From Anisakis pegreffii (taxonomy: Eukaryota > Nematoda > Chromadorea > Rhabditida > Anisakidae), in the NCBI GenBank assembly GCA_035041965.1, contig JAPYMA010002755.1, positions 124,001-188,000 on the forward strand: DNA of 64,000 nucleotides, read 5' to 3'. A program made the position numbers and the translations under genes. Below the pieces are notes generated by a model, which was not told where the DNA came from, did not search any database, and saw only the letters and a list, made by a program, of their open reading frames with translations. Shown here piece by piece: positions 1 to 12,300 of this stretch (positions within the stretch are counted from its first letter, which is position 1; the number at the start of each line of letters is the position of its first letter).

Positions 1-90
1 GCCATCATTTTCATTAACCAACAACGTATCATATTGTTTTCGGCTCGCGGAGGCTCGAGTTGGCCCTTTTGGCCAACCCGATCTTCGCGA

Positions 91-150
91 GTCACAAAAA
101 TAACGTTTTGAAATACCGAATTTTAGTTTCCTTCACCGATATACATTTCT
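91..150. repeat. Dispersed repeat, copy 1
   Basis: This segment (GTCACAAAAAT, then a GAAATACCGAATTT-like block and an ACCGATATACAT-like block) aligns with 23,109-23,165, where the same blocks occur in the same order and spacing. Neither copy lies in a recognisable exon. It is probably a fragment of an interspersed repeat. Confidence 0.5.
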
Positions 151-769
151 AAAATTTTTGTGCAACTCTGAATTTTCATGCATCTCAGTTTTTGCCTGCA
201 CTTTGAAACCTTGTTTCCTGATTTGTGTCCGTTCACTGTTGAGCGAATACATTCAGTGTTCTACATGATTCCTTATAACTTCTTTGCAATGACTCTTATC
301 GCTATTTCCATCTGGAGCGATAATGATTCGGCGGTTGAAACTACGAATTACAGTCTAATCAGTTTGGAGCAACTCGTAGCATGCACTGAGTTGTTAGATG
401 ATTTACGCATGTGGAAAGTGAGCCATGCCGAAACATTCAGGTTATTTTGAATTAAGAGTCAGTTTGAGACTGAATCAGAAGTTAAGTTTTTCTGCTCACG
501 AAATCTTCGAAGATTTTGAAGCAGATTTCAATTCTGTCATGTGGTTTGTTTCGTTTCGTCACCAAATTTTAGCATATTTTCTTGGGGAATCCGCTGAAGG
601 CTCACTTATAGCTGTGGGAAGTTTTCATTTTGGTTTAGTTCACTTTTTGTCGGAAATTCACGAAAACTCGCCACTACATACAGTTCTCTTGCCTGTAATG
701 AAAACACGTCAAACAAGATGATGTATGGTGATAATAGTGCCAAGCAACTTCATTCTGATCAGTATATAG

Positions 770-910
770 TGAGGTTTAGGCTTTGACTTATGCTTAAGAC
801 TGGGTTTAAACCCATAGGGCTTAGCGTAGTCTTAAGCTAAAGCTCACCCCTGGTTTAGGCTTAGGTTTGAACCGATTCTTGCCTCAAGCTTAGGCTGAGG
901 CTTATTCTGG
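770..910 (+). repeat. TTAGGC-rich degenerate sequence
   Basis: TTTAGGC or TTAGGC occurs several times in about 140 bp (for example GGTTTAGGCTTAGGTTTG and AGCTTAGGCTGAGGC), mixed with CTTAAG and GGGCTTA variants. TTAGGC is the usual nematode telomere unit. The copies are scattered and mutated rather than a clean array, so this is either old interstitial telomere-like sequence or an unrelated repeat with a similar unit. Confidence 0.35.
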
Positions 911-1960
911 GCCTTCGCTGGGCTTATTAGCCACAAAAATGTGGGCGACGGAAGGTTTCAGAAACCACCAATATTTATTTGCACCATTAATTACCGATTT
1001 CTTCAGCTTTGCTTTCTGAGGATACAAAAATCAACTGAACGCATAAATTTCTCTTGAGTCATGACTATTGTTAACTATAAACATGGTGGAAAACAAGTAC
1101 TGCCTAATGAACAACAGTTGTTCCGATTATGAAACCATTCGGTGGCGTGCATTCCAACTATTTATACTTTTATATTCTCTCTCACTATTTATAGATTCCT
1201 TATTTTTGTAGCGATCAATTTATAATATTATTTATTTATCATTTCAGTGATTTCCGAACACATACTTCCCTTTTTTATTATGCGTATGATGAAATTGATT
1301 CTTGCTGGTGATAATTCTCAAGGAAACATCACCTCTACGCAACTCGTAATACGTGCTCCATTCCCTATAAATGTTGCAGTTATTCCCACACGTATTTGTG
1401 CACTGAGCCTGCATAATGTGCATGAAGACCTCAATCCTACGCCCAATTAACCGTTTCTTCCTCTCCTCATCCTTCCGTGATGATGTCGTAATATGCTGAA
1501 ACATTGAAAGGGAGCACACGTTCCGAGCTTCGCAAAGGTGACCCTTAGTTGTCAGCTGTCACTATCAATAACTTATGTGTATTTATAGCAGCGTATTCGT
1601 TGCTTTTACATGTTTCTGCATCTATTCGAAATGTGAGCGCATAATGTATTACGTATTGATGACTTCATGTAATTTTGTAACCTTTTCAATTCGATAAACA
1701 TGTTTCTATCCAATACACAAACGAACGTTTTGCATCGCTGCTTCTGCAAACTGGTTGGATAAATCTTTTTATTCCGAGTTATGTGTCTTCACGGTACACA
1801 ACTAAACATGATGTCAAGTAATACGATAGAAGCATCCTCGAAAATTCTTATGGATCTTCTGTGTTATCACGGATCTGAGCGGTGCACTTTCAGTCATAGC
1901 TATAGCTCGCATGGCAACCACATGGAAAGATGATTTATAGTTAATAAAGGCATGACTCGG

Positions 1961-2105
1961 GCTCGACAACATCAGTATTTTATTGGCACATGATTCGTTT
2001 GTGAGAAAAATTTCCCCAGTCAGAAAGACGTGAGTTCACGACGTACCAAGTTCCGACCGAACATTCTGCCAAAAAGTTTCGCTCGAAACCGAATAGTGTA
2101 ACAAT
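1961..2105. repeat. Foldback-like repeat, diverged copy
   Basis: The left part (GCTCGACAACATCAGT, then TTATTGGCACATGATTCGTTT split by one base) and the right part (GCTCGAAACCGAATAGTG) match, at lower identity, the two arms of the foldback at 58,131-58,226 in an endophilin intron. The right part is roughly the reverse complement of the left. It is likely an older member of the same foldback family. Confidence 0.4.
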
Positions 2106-4419
2106 CAAAAGAAAGTTATATATGGGGATGACCAAGTGTTCTCGGTTTTGATCAGTTTTGGTGAGGGAGACAAGTTTCACGTTTCTCACGAAAGCACAAT
2201 TTCACTATCAGCAGGTGACCATATCTAATCGGGAAACAGCGTTCTATCAGAGTTCCGAGAATGAGGATGTAATGGAATCGACCAGTTATAACAAAATTCT
2301 CATCATCACTCATGTTCATCGCTAGGATTCGCCTTCTGTTTTCTCATAATTCGCTAGGAAATCACCACCGCATCACGTTCAAATCAAGCGCAGATGGCAA
2401 CAAAAAATTGAGACATCCGTTTGATTGTTGGAAAACATCAAGAATGCTTAATATTGGTGAATATTTTAACGGTTCATCGAATTTCAATGAAACCATGTTG
2501 TCGCACAGGTGTATGTATAAGCTGAACGGTCGAAAAGTGTGAGCGATAAGGATCAACGTACTTTGCTACTCATCGCAAACAAATTCACTGTCACGAAGCA
2601 CGGTCAAACAAAAGACCTGCTTTCAAATGCTCGTATCGCATTGTTCGTTTACTGGGTGACTTTTGCCGAACATTCATGTGAAAAACCGATGCGATCTTTA
2701 TTCTACATGCTTTTCTAACATTTATCCAGCTTCTCCTCCATCAGTGAATTAATAGATCGCTGATTCATCGGTCGCATTGTTTCCGGTAACATCTCAGCTT
2801 TCCCTTGATGACTAATTATCAACCTTCACGCATTTTCACTGTTCTTTTTGTCTGGATACATTACCACTGTCTGAGTTTTTATCTGTAGCAGGTAACTCGG
2901 CAGCCGCAATCACATCTTCTTCCATCTACTTGCAGATATTCGAAAACATGCAATATTGGCTATTGGCTTCAATATTCTTCATGTTTTCCTAACACTGATC
3001 CAGTTTCTCTTCCATACTATTCGCAAAATTTTTGTGAAATCGTTCAAGAATCGCTCAATTGAACAAACTTTCGCTTTTTACATTGTCACATCACTGCATC
3101 TTATCACATTACTTCGTCATAGCAGAGCTCATCAGCTCGCATTTGTTTACAAACGGCTGGTGAAATGCACGCAATAACCGTTTCATTTGCGCAGAAATTT
3201 CGGTTCAAAAGATTCGCACGCTGAAGCTGGAACCGTCTCATAGTCAGATGAACGTTGTTTTTGGATTTGGAACGTGACAGCAGCTGTTCTTATATTCATT
3301 AATTTTACTGGACCGAACTAATAGTGTCCCTGATTCAGTGCGGCAATTCAGTTGCAACAGAATAGAGCAGAAGGTGCACATCTGGAATAGATCAGTTCGA
3401 GATGCATAATTCATGGGGCAGCAACTGGAAAGAATCGAACTGCTTCAAACAATGACAGTGAAGATCAGAAGAGAAGGAAGCAAACCAAAAGTAGAGCAAA
3501 ACAAAAGAACAGTTTGTTAAAGGTGAGAAATGAACAGTTTGAACCATACGATGTATAGAGATAAGATGCAGTGATTCGATGGGATGTTTCAAGATATATT
3601 TCAAGATATTTTCAAGATACATTCCAACTCTTCGTAAGAGCTTATGAATTTATCGATTCCCTTCTCTTTTCCGAAAATAATCATCGATTCTTTTGAAATA
3701 GTGCAAAATTCGATTCATCAGAAGGAAATCCGATTGGAACACTATTGTTTCCGTGCTCTTATAGTGTTGACAGCATGATATGTCATAACTCTGTTAATTT
3801 GAAAATCGCTATTAGGTTATTCCTGGACTGGGTTGATAACGGAAATTAAGAAGAGTATTAATACATTATTATAAGTGCGTACACATAGGTTCATGAAAGT
3901 TTGAAAATCGAATACTTCAGTTAGGACAAAAATCGCCTTGAACGCATCAATTATTTTGAACCTAATAAGTGAAACCCTTGATATGTACCTCGCCTCAGTT
4001 CAATATCCACCATCGGATTTTTTCTCCTCGACTCGTCATACTTGAGAATGTATACATTTTTTCTCCTCAAGTCGTTTTCCGCTCTCGAATTTCCTCGGCC
4101 TCCTAACCAGCTCGGTAATTGCACATGCCTGTGTCCATTTATTCAAGCTTTTGTGAATTTCCATTTTGGCTAAACCAAAAAAGACTCGAAATCTCTGGAT
4201 CCACGGAATCTCTGGATTAAGAGAAGTATAGATGTTGTTGGGCGAGTTTGCTTGCATGATATTGAGGGTTTTAATGATTTCTGAAAGGTATCTCAATTGG
4301 CGCAATAGTGCTCATTCGAAGTGATTATCGTCGAACAATAAGGTAGATTTGAAAATGACGAATAAATATTAATGTTTTTAATAATCTACTAATTGGATGA
4401 CCGAATGAGACAAATTTTG

Positions 4420-4935
4420 GATCAAATGCAGTGGTTGCATTGTGCAAAATGCTTTCGAGTTTTCGATTCCTTCGGCACATTTCATATTTTCAGAACGCCG
4501 AGATTTTTCTCGACCGAAGCTCTTAAAATATCCACATGTGGACTGGCAAATCTGAGAAGTAGGTTCCTTCGACTATTGTGATGGACCGCGTTTTGGGTAT
4601 TTTGGGTGACATCGCTCAAGAAGTTACATAAATCTGATTAAGAGAGCATATCTGTTCGGCAAAGCGTATAATATTTTTTGAATGCCGTGATTCTTATCGA
4701 TCGAATGGTCCCATTCATCTACATGTAGATTGCAAAATCTCACAAGCACGCTTTCTCATACATTGTGATGAAGCAATGCTTTGATTAATTTTTGTGATAT
4801 ACCTTCAAAAAATTAAGGATGTCTAAGCAACAGAGCGTATTCTCTCGGGTGCAATGTATATTTTTAGAATGCCGAGATTCTTCTCGATCTAACGTTACCA
4901 ATACTCATGTTGATCGGCCGACATGAGAATCAGGA
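4420..4935 (+). repeat. Degenerate tandem repeat, period about 187 bp
   Basis: Three units align by eye, anchored at GAACGCCGAGATTTTTCTCG (~4,493), GAATGCCGTGATTCTTATCG (~4,681) and GAATGCCGAGATTCTTCTCG (~4,868). Each is preceded by a GAGCGTAT-like or GAGCATAT-like stretch, and units 1 and 2 are followed by an ACATTGTGATG-like or CTATTGTGATG block. Spacing is about 189 and 187 bp. Units are substantially diverged, and the third is truncated after about 70 bp. Confidence 0.6.
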
Positions 4936-7900
4936 GTCGTTAAAAGGCAATAGAAGTTGCTCTTTGGGCCATCTCATTGTTACATCTTGACGGATCACTC
5001 CATTGCGAGATGAAATCCTTTTAGCATTATTTTGCTAACTTTATTTCTCCATGGAAATGTTTGCATGGGATTTTCGCGTTTCAGGCTGGAAAATGAATAG
5101 TGGTTGGGAAATTATTGTTGAGATATCGGAACTGATTTGTATTTAATTTCAGACTTTTCCAAACGTTTTCTGTTCGATTGCTGAGCTATGTATTTGAAGT
5201 ATTATCTTGACAACAGAGGTATCCTGAAGTGTTATCTTTTCATTACGGTTCTTGTCTAACTTAACTCTTTAAATCATTTTCGTGTTGATGTTTGGTTGGT
5301 TTCGCGAAATCATTCATATAGGATTCCCAATAATTTTGATTAGAAGTGAAGTTTGAAAATTCAATAATATATTTCATTATCATATTGTTTATTCTTGTCA
5401 ATATTCATATTTATATCACCGAAGTATCTATCGCCATCTCAGTTCCATTCCGTCCAAAGATGTCGATTTCTCAGTGCTCTTGTGCACTCCCTACATTTAG
5501 GTATATTTTTGATACGAATTTTGCCACAACTTTGATGAACTTTCTCAATGAATCTGTGGAACTGTGTATGTCTGCATGTCTGCACGACAGACTATACAAA
5601 GAGAACCAATTATATAGTGGCTATTCACTAGATTGCATCTCTTCCATTTATCATCATTTTAAACATGTTTGAGCGTGTGATGTGGTGTGATGGCGGGCGT
5701 AGGTTGTTGCGTGGCGTTTTTAGGATAGAATACTTGATGTAGTTCGAGTTTAGAATTCGTCGAATGAGATACTGTTTAGAGGGCATAGGATATTCATTAT
5801 TCGACGCAGTTTAGTTAGATGCTTAGTAGCATCAACGATTCGCTATTGTTATTTGATTCTTATATTATGGCGTGTTAATTTGTTGTGACTAGTGATGACC
5901 GCTATTCCATGATAAATAATCCTATTTTAAGATGACACGATGCGCAGAGAAAATGCCCTTTGACAGGGCTTATAGGCATCAACAAATCTCATTAATGGTG
6001 AGTATTCATATTCAGTTATCATTCACCAATTGAAATTTATCTCACAGTCAGTGTTTTGTTACATTTTTATGATCGGGTGTTTTATTTATTGATATCGTAT
6101 CTATTTTCATTTATTGCTGGTTCATTCCTAAGCATATATTAACTTGTTTTAAGGAAATGTTTCAATTTTGTGCGAGAGTTCTTCAGCCCTTCAAGAGGGC
6201 GAAGATATATTATCATAATTAACAATTCGATGGATTGTTATGATGGTTTATTATTAATGAATTTTATAAGACGATGGATTATTATAAATGTTGTGGTATT
6301 ATTACAAGTGTTATGATTATTATAATTATATCAACGATTCACCAAACGCGGCACAGCGTGTCGAAGCGCTCAGGTCTGTTCAGAGGTTTATATTTTTTGT
6401 GTTTCTTTCATTTATTGTAGGGCCTCAATAAATAAGCTGTGGTTGAATGACCACATTTAATTTATTCATTTTCATTTGCTTGAAGTTAGGAAATGGAAAT
6501 AAAATTGAGACGTGGCCAGTGGCCACTTTTTGCATGCTTTTATTTTCATTTGTTCGTTCATCTGCAAATATGATTGTATTTGTAAATATTTATGTAAACA
6601 TTCATTATTTGTGAATATTTTGTCAGTTGTAATAAATATATATGAAAGACGAGTATATGACAATATTTATTATATTGTTGTGTATTATTGTATCTTTAAA
6701 TTTATTATTCTTCATTAAATATTAAAGTATGCATAGGTGCGATGCTAAAAATTTAACTGGGGGGATCTTTTAGGTAACATTAAGTTTTCTTATTGTAATG
6801 TCTTGTTACATATAATTATGATTACTGTTATTGATTGTATCATCGTTATTGTATGATTTAACATTGTCATATACTCAATTGTTTGAGCGGGACTTCAGTA
6901 GAAACAAAATTTAATTTTAATTTAAAGATACTATGAAATAATCTTCACATCACACTCTCCCCCTCTTGCGGGCTAGGGTCTGGTTGGGATGAAAGTTTTT
7001 CATTAATTCAGTTATTTAATTGGCTTGTATCTGTGATATTTTTTGTTGTTATCAGTATTCCTTTGTTTTATTATAATGTTATATGTTATCGATAATTATT
7101 GTTATTAATGTGATAATGACTTTTGTTGATGTGATATATGTAATTATCATTTTTCGTTTTCATTGTGTTTCGATAGAGTTGTATTTTTTAAGAATTTGTG
7201 AATTTGCGATTTTTAATGATGCTTTGGGTAGGGCGACGAAGAGACGTGGCACGTGACGACCCACTTATCTTCTGAGCCAGGGTAGGGACTTGGACTGAAT
7301 AATATTACCGACCAAACGACCCACCCAATCAAATCAAATTCACTTTTTTTTTCTTGTCGGTCACCCTCTTCATTTCCCACCCACAATCTGGACTCGGTTC
7401 ATCGAATGTGCGCTGGACTTTTATTTAGCTGTATGCTTAGTTGATAATTTGCGCGTTTAGCTGATGTGGCTAGAACCATGCCTTTAGATCTTAAAGTAAT
7501 GAGCATTAACTTGTGTTCAGCGTCAAAAGGTTCCAGTGTTGACTGGAACTGATTTGACTTTTTATAATGTAGGCATATATTATTTGAACCAAACTAATTG
7601 TAAATAAAATTACCATTGACGTCACATTGTGTGGATTGACTTCATTATAGTTTCAGTTGTTATTTATTATGTTCTGAGATTAACTTGAGCTACCTTTGCT
7701 TATGAGTTAATTTGACTAAGTTTTGCTTTACTTGGACTTTAGCTGATCACAGACATCACTCATCATTGCTTTGAGTCACGACTCAGGCTTGAATCTGATC
7801 TTGAGGTGAGGTGACTAGACACAGCCTGTTCTTATTACAGGCGTGAGATAGCTTTTAGGCTCCGTTCAGCTTGACTAAACTAAGTTTCTGCTCATAACAA

Positions 7901-8193
7901 TGAAATGAAGTGACTTTAGTCGATGTTATCCAGATTCGATCAACTCTACAAGTGTCTAGCTTTCAAATCATTCAGCTTACTGCTGAACGCTCGCCAACAC
8001 AGATAGTTTAGCGTCACTAAGGTCCGAATATTCGCTTCTAAAAACCGTTTTTCAGAATCACCTCTACGTTCAGTCTCAGTAGCTCATTCAGTTGTGAGAT
8101 TAATGGTTAGATCTTACACAAGTGGCTTGAAGTAGAGCCTAATTCTCTCGCGTGTGACAAACTCAAGTTACTTAGGTCAACTCAAGCCTGTTA
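4936..8193. other. AT-rich intergenic stretch
   Basis: No gene is supported. An open frame of 108 codons at 5,346-5,672 starts with a hydrophobic run but has no recognisable motif or splice partner. A short hairpin lies at 6,180-6,207 (CTTCAGCCCT against AGGGCGAAG). From about 7,970 the sequence aligns loosely with 10,020 onward and so belongs to the left flank of the first 2-kb tandem unit. Confidence 0.5.
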
Positions 8194-8999
8194 CAGATTA
8201 CTGAAAAAGACAGTTTCTGGAGACAGGTGATTTTTGGAAAATGGACTAGCTAGCACTGAGCGTAGATACTAGTTATACTGGCGTGAATTCCAATCGAAAT
8301 TTGAGTTTGAGAAAAACGTAGGGTATGGAATGCCTTATGAGCTTAACGGTAGGTCTGGAAAGTTCGCCTGGACCGCTCACCGTGAGAGTCGGGTTGCTAA
8401 TAGGTGACTCGAACGAACTCTTTTTCGTGATAATTTGTGCAGCCAATGGTCATTTTAATAATCAGATTTTGATTGCGCGGGTGTTCCCAACCTGTCGAAC
8501 TGCCAACAAGAGGGGCTAGTTAAATGCGACAGGCGTTCCCCGCCTACTGGCAGTTTCGGCGAATCGGGGAGAATTAACCTAAAATGTGTTCACGATGCTT
8601 ACCCGGGTATCGTTAGCACTTATTCTCCGGCATATTATATGGGCGATCCCGGCCTGGGAAAGGCGCCAATTTGACCGGGGCTAGGGAATGCGCGTAAGTT
8701 GGCCTGAGTAGTGCCGTTGGGCATTTGCTCAGGTAACGAGGGTTCCCGGACTCACCGTGCGCACTTTCCCATCAGGGGGGAATTATCATCGGGTTGGCCA
8801 TTGACTGCACATATGAAATCAATTGATTTCGTACAAGTATTGTTGAATGTAGCAGAAAATTGAGAAATCTCTCTGGTGTTTGTGGTTACTCGCCGAAGCT
8901 TATCTATTGCTAGGTTCGTATTGGCATCCATACGATTCGATCGATATTGTCCTCATTTCCCTTGCCAGTATAATTATTATCTATCGCTAGTGCTACCAG
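8194..8999. repeat. 806-bp conserved core, copy 1
   Basis: This block aligns without a gap to 10,241-11,046 at a constant offset of 2,047 bp. I count about 19 substitutions in 806 bp (roughly 97.6% identity). On both sides identity falls abruptly to perhaps 60-75% with indels. The block looks more GC-rich than its surroundings. It contains self-complementary stretches, for example CCCCGCC against CGGCGAATCGGGG near 8,537-8,576, and the palindrome GAAATCAATTGATTTC at 8,814-8,829. A 64-codon open frame inside it shows no coding constraint. Function unknown: a structured non-coding RNA or a gene-converted repeat are both possible. Confidence 0.8.
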
Positions 9000-9090
9000 A
9001 GTAATTCGATAAACTTTTATCCTACCTGTACCTTCAAAAACTGATTGTTTTCGGAAATCTGTATTTTCGGCTAAAGTTGAGCTAGGTAGC

Positions 9091-9370
9091 TGTGATTTGG
9101 TGCACGCATGGAAGTAAGGCTTTCCTCTGAGCCGTTAACATAACATTTTTTTCAGTTTACAAATGGCTGAGCTAAAGAGACTGAAAGTGAAGTGTTTTTC
9201 AGAAACTAACTTTGTTCCAATTTTTGGAAAATATCTTTGATATTTTTGTTTAGATCCAGATAATTGCTGAAAGGTTTGGAAGCCAGGTACTGAAAGGTCT
9301 GTCCTCCTCTCTTGGTTGCTGAGAATGTGGAGTTTATTATTAGCATTTCATTGAGATATCGTTTCAGGTG
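9091..9370. repeat. Tandem-family flank, copy 1
   Basis: This 3' flanking segment begins near TTTGGTGCACGCATGG. It recurs, diverged, at 11,118-11,320 and 13,292-13,570, sharing blocks around CTTTCCTCTGAGCCG, GAAAGTGAAGTG and TTCCAATTTTTG. The three copies lie about 2.0-2.2 kb apart, so the region is an old tandem array of at least three units. Confidence 0.6.
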
Positions 9371-10240
9371 ATTTTGTCACAGTTCTGATTTTGATTCAAC
9401 ATTTTGCAGTTAATTGAAAATTTCAGCGTTGTCCTAGCACGACTATGAGTTGACTCAACTGGAAAGTAGCTTTGACATGATTTGATCGCGAATTTGTGAA
9501 TTTTGCTTGCGTATTAAATGAGGAGATGTGTAAGTTAGAATGGGCACAATTTGGCAGTAAACTCGTTGTTGGGACGTATTGTCTCAGTTCAGGTCATTGT
9601 TTTAACCTCCCTGTTCAAAGACTTTCTTGAATAATTTCAAATGACTGTCGCCATATACTTTGGACGTCTGTGATCTAACCGCTCGTAATTGTTCTCGTCT
9701 GGATTGACTATCATCTGAAGTACCAGAAATTTCGTGGTTTTTTGAACGCTTAGGCTGAAAACAGTAAGTTGGTAGTCCATTAGTGCTGTGTTTATTTACC
9801 TCAAGCTTGCTCTCTTCTGAAAAGAGGACGGAGAACTCATGATCAGCTTAGTTCTTTCTGTTGAAAGTTTACGAGTATGTTTGAGTGGCGTTTATTGAGC
9901 AACTGTTTTGATTTAAACTGCCAAATCGCGTCACAAATGTTCTCCGTCTTCTTGTTTTGGCTGATCACTCTCAAACGTTTCTCGGTCTCTTTCACCTCTG
10001 ATATTCTGTCTAATCCTGCCTCCGAATTATGCAGTCAGTCGTTGAGCGTTCGCATTGATGGTTTAGCGTCACTAAAGACCGAACATTCCTTTCCATAATC
10101 GGTCTCTGAGAATCACTCTTCTTTATGTCTGAATAGCCCCTTTAGCTCTGAGATTGGCTGAATGTTGCGCAGGCGGCTTGAAATACAGCTTAGATTCTGT
10201 GGTGAATTTGAGTCACCTAGGCCAAATCAAGCCTGAAGTA

Positions 10241-11046
10241 CAGATTACTGAAAAAGACAGTTTCTGGAGACAGGTGATCTTTGGAAAATGGACTAGCTAG
10301 CACTGAGCGTAGATAATATTTATACTGGCGTGAATTCCAATCAAAATTTGAGTTTGAGGAAAACGTAGGGTATGGAATGCCTTATGAGCTTAACGGTAGG
10401 TCTGGAAAGTTCGCCTGGACCGCTCACCATGAGAGTCGGGTTGCTAATAGGTGACTCGAACGAATTCTTTTTCGTTTTAATTTGTGCAGCCAATGGTCAT
10501 TTTAATAAGCAGATTTTGATTGCGCGGGTGTTCCCAACCTGTCGAACTGCCAACAAGAGGGGCTAGTTAAATGCGACAGGTGTTCCCCGCCTACTGGCAG
10601 TTTCGGCGAATCGGGGAGAATTAACCTAAAATGTGTTCACGATGCTTACCCGGGTATCGTTAGCACTTATTCTCCGAAATATTATATGGGCGATCCCGGC
10701 CTGGGAAAGGCGCCAATTTGACCGGGGCTAGGGAATGCGCGTAAGTTGGCCTGAGTAGTGCCGTTGGGCATTTGCTTAGGTAACGAGGGTTCCCGGACTC
10801 ACCGTGCGCACTTTCCCATCAGGGGGGAATTATCATCGGGTTGGCCGTTAACTGCACATATGAAATCAATTGATTTCGTACAAGTATTGTTGAATGTAGC
10901 AGAAAATTGAGAAAGCTCTCTGGTGTTTGTGGTTACTCGCCGAAGCTTATCTATTGCTAGGTTCGTATTGGCATCCATACGATTCGATCGATATTGTCCT
11001 CATTTCCCTTGCCAGTATAATTATTGTCTATCGCCAGTGCTACCAG
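10241..11046. repeat. 806-bp conserved core, copy 2
   Basis: Second copy of the core at 8,194-8,999, with no indels. Most substitutions are isolated. Of five substitutions inside the 64-codon open frame (10,372-10,566), four change the amino acid, so it is unlikely to be a protein gene. The left flank (about 10,020-10,240) and right flank (11,047-11,320) are alignable to copy 1 but much more diverged. The palindrome GAAATCAATTGATTTC is preserved at 10,861-10,876. Confidence 0.8.
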
Positions 11047-11117
11047 AATAATCCTATGAATTTTTATCTCACCCTTCAGAAATTGATCGTTTTTGGAAAC
11101 TTGTATTTCCAGCTGAA

Positions 11118-11320
11118 CTAGGTAGGCGTGATTTGGTGAACATATAGAGGCTAGGCTTTCCTCTGGGTCGCTAAAATAAGATCTATTAATCTTAGAAATG
11201 CCTGAGCTGTAAAGGCTGAAAATGAGATGCTTTTAAGAAATCAACTTCTTCACAGTTTTTGAAACATTTTCTCTAATATCCTTGTGTGGATCCAGGCGAT
11301 TTCCAAAAGGCTTGGAAGCT
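11118..11320. repeat. Tandem-family flank, copy 2
   Basis: Diverged copy of 9,091-9,370, downstream of core copy 2 at nearly the same distance. The two flanks differ far more than the two cores do. Confidence 0.55.
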
Positions 11321-11623
11321 AGACCAGACTGTGTTCTCTTTCGACTCAAATTGCTCTACTACGTTACAAATGTTTTCTGTCCTTCGTATTTCGGTGTAGT
11401 TCAGATTTTGAAAGTCGTTTTGATTTCGTTAATTACGGTCACAAAATACGGCACATGTTGATAGACTGCACAACTCAGCTAAATGAGTGGTTAGTAGCAC
11501 TTCACACAGCGTTGCTATTGTTATTTTGTTCTAATTTTGTGAGTTTAGTTATTTTCACCACATCTCAGTGCTACAAGGTTTTTTTCGTAGTCAGGAAAAG
11601 CGAAATTTCTAGTATAACTGTGG

Positions 11624-12300
11624 GGCAATTAGCATTGAGGGGACAGTGCTGTAAGCTCTAGGAATCAAAGTAATTCGATGAGTAGCAGTTCATCATAATC
11701 GCCAAAACAACTAGGTAGCAGTCACAATTAATACCTGGAAATGGACTTAGCGCAAGACTCGGAAACGATGTGTAACTGTGTTTATTCATGCTCATTGGCA
11801 CATCTGAGTGATACACCGAGAGGAGTGCCTTGCAAATCTGAAAACATACTTTGGTATGTGGTACATGCACGTGCTATTACGGTAGCAAACCATGAGTTCA
11901 TGAACGAATGTTATGCTAACCACTGAGATACTAACCATGAACGAAATTGATACTAACCACTCAGATACTAAGCGAGAAGGAAAATGATCCTATCAAGTTA
12001 TAACTATGGGGCAGTTAGCATCAAGGCGACAGTACTAAAATTCTTATGAATCATCGTAATCGGATGAGTAACAGTTAATCACCAGAAGAACAATGTTGCA
12101 ATCACAATTAGTGGACAAGACTGATTATGGAACAAGACTCGGAAATCGTATGGGACTGTACTTAGTCATGGTCACTGGCGCCTCTGAACCATGCACCGAA
12201 AAGAATGCCATGCAAGTATGTAAACATATCATGGGAAGTGGTACAAGCATATGTTACTGCGGTAGCAAATCCAATCGAGAATCATTAGTTTGTGAGCAAA
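11624..12300. repeat. Two-unit tandem repeat, period 384 bp
   Basis: Unit 1 starts at TGGGGCAATTAGCATTGAGG (~11,624) and unit 2 at TGGGGCAGTTAGCATCAAGG (~12,008). Shared blocks in order include ACAATTA, CAAGACTCGGAAA, a CATGCACCGA-like block, GTGGTACA and CGGTAGCAAA. Units are roughly 70-75% identical by eye. Short open frames in both are not conserved. Confidence 0.6.

Larger units (their letters stand above)
1..4419. other. Gene-poor left flank
   Basis: I see no supportable gene here. Open frames are short, lack splice-compatible partners and resemble no family I know. The stretch holds a nested hairpin (44-91), a dispersed repeat (91-150), TTAGGC-rich sequence (about 770-910), a foldback-like segment (1,961-2,105) and two weakly similar copies of a ~45-bp segment near 2,701 and 2,974. 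A minus-strand open frame of 89 codons at 4,036-4,305 has no recognisable motif. Confidence 0.6.

Noticed and set aside
5346..5672. 108-codon frame with hydrophobic start as a secreted protein
   Set aside because: No motif, no splice context, biased composition from AT-rich DNA; cannot be distinguished from chance.
8325..10566. 64-codon open frames repeated in both 806-bp cores as a small protein gene
   Set aside because: Four of the five substitutions between copies change the amino acid, and no family resemblance or splice context exists.
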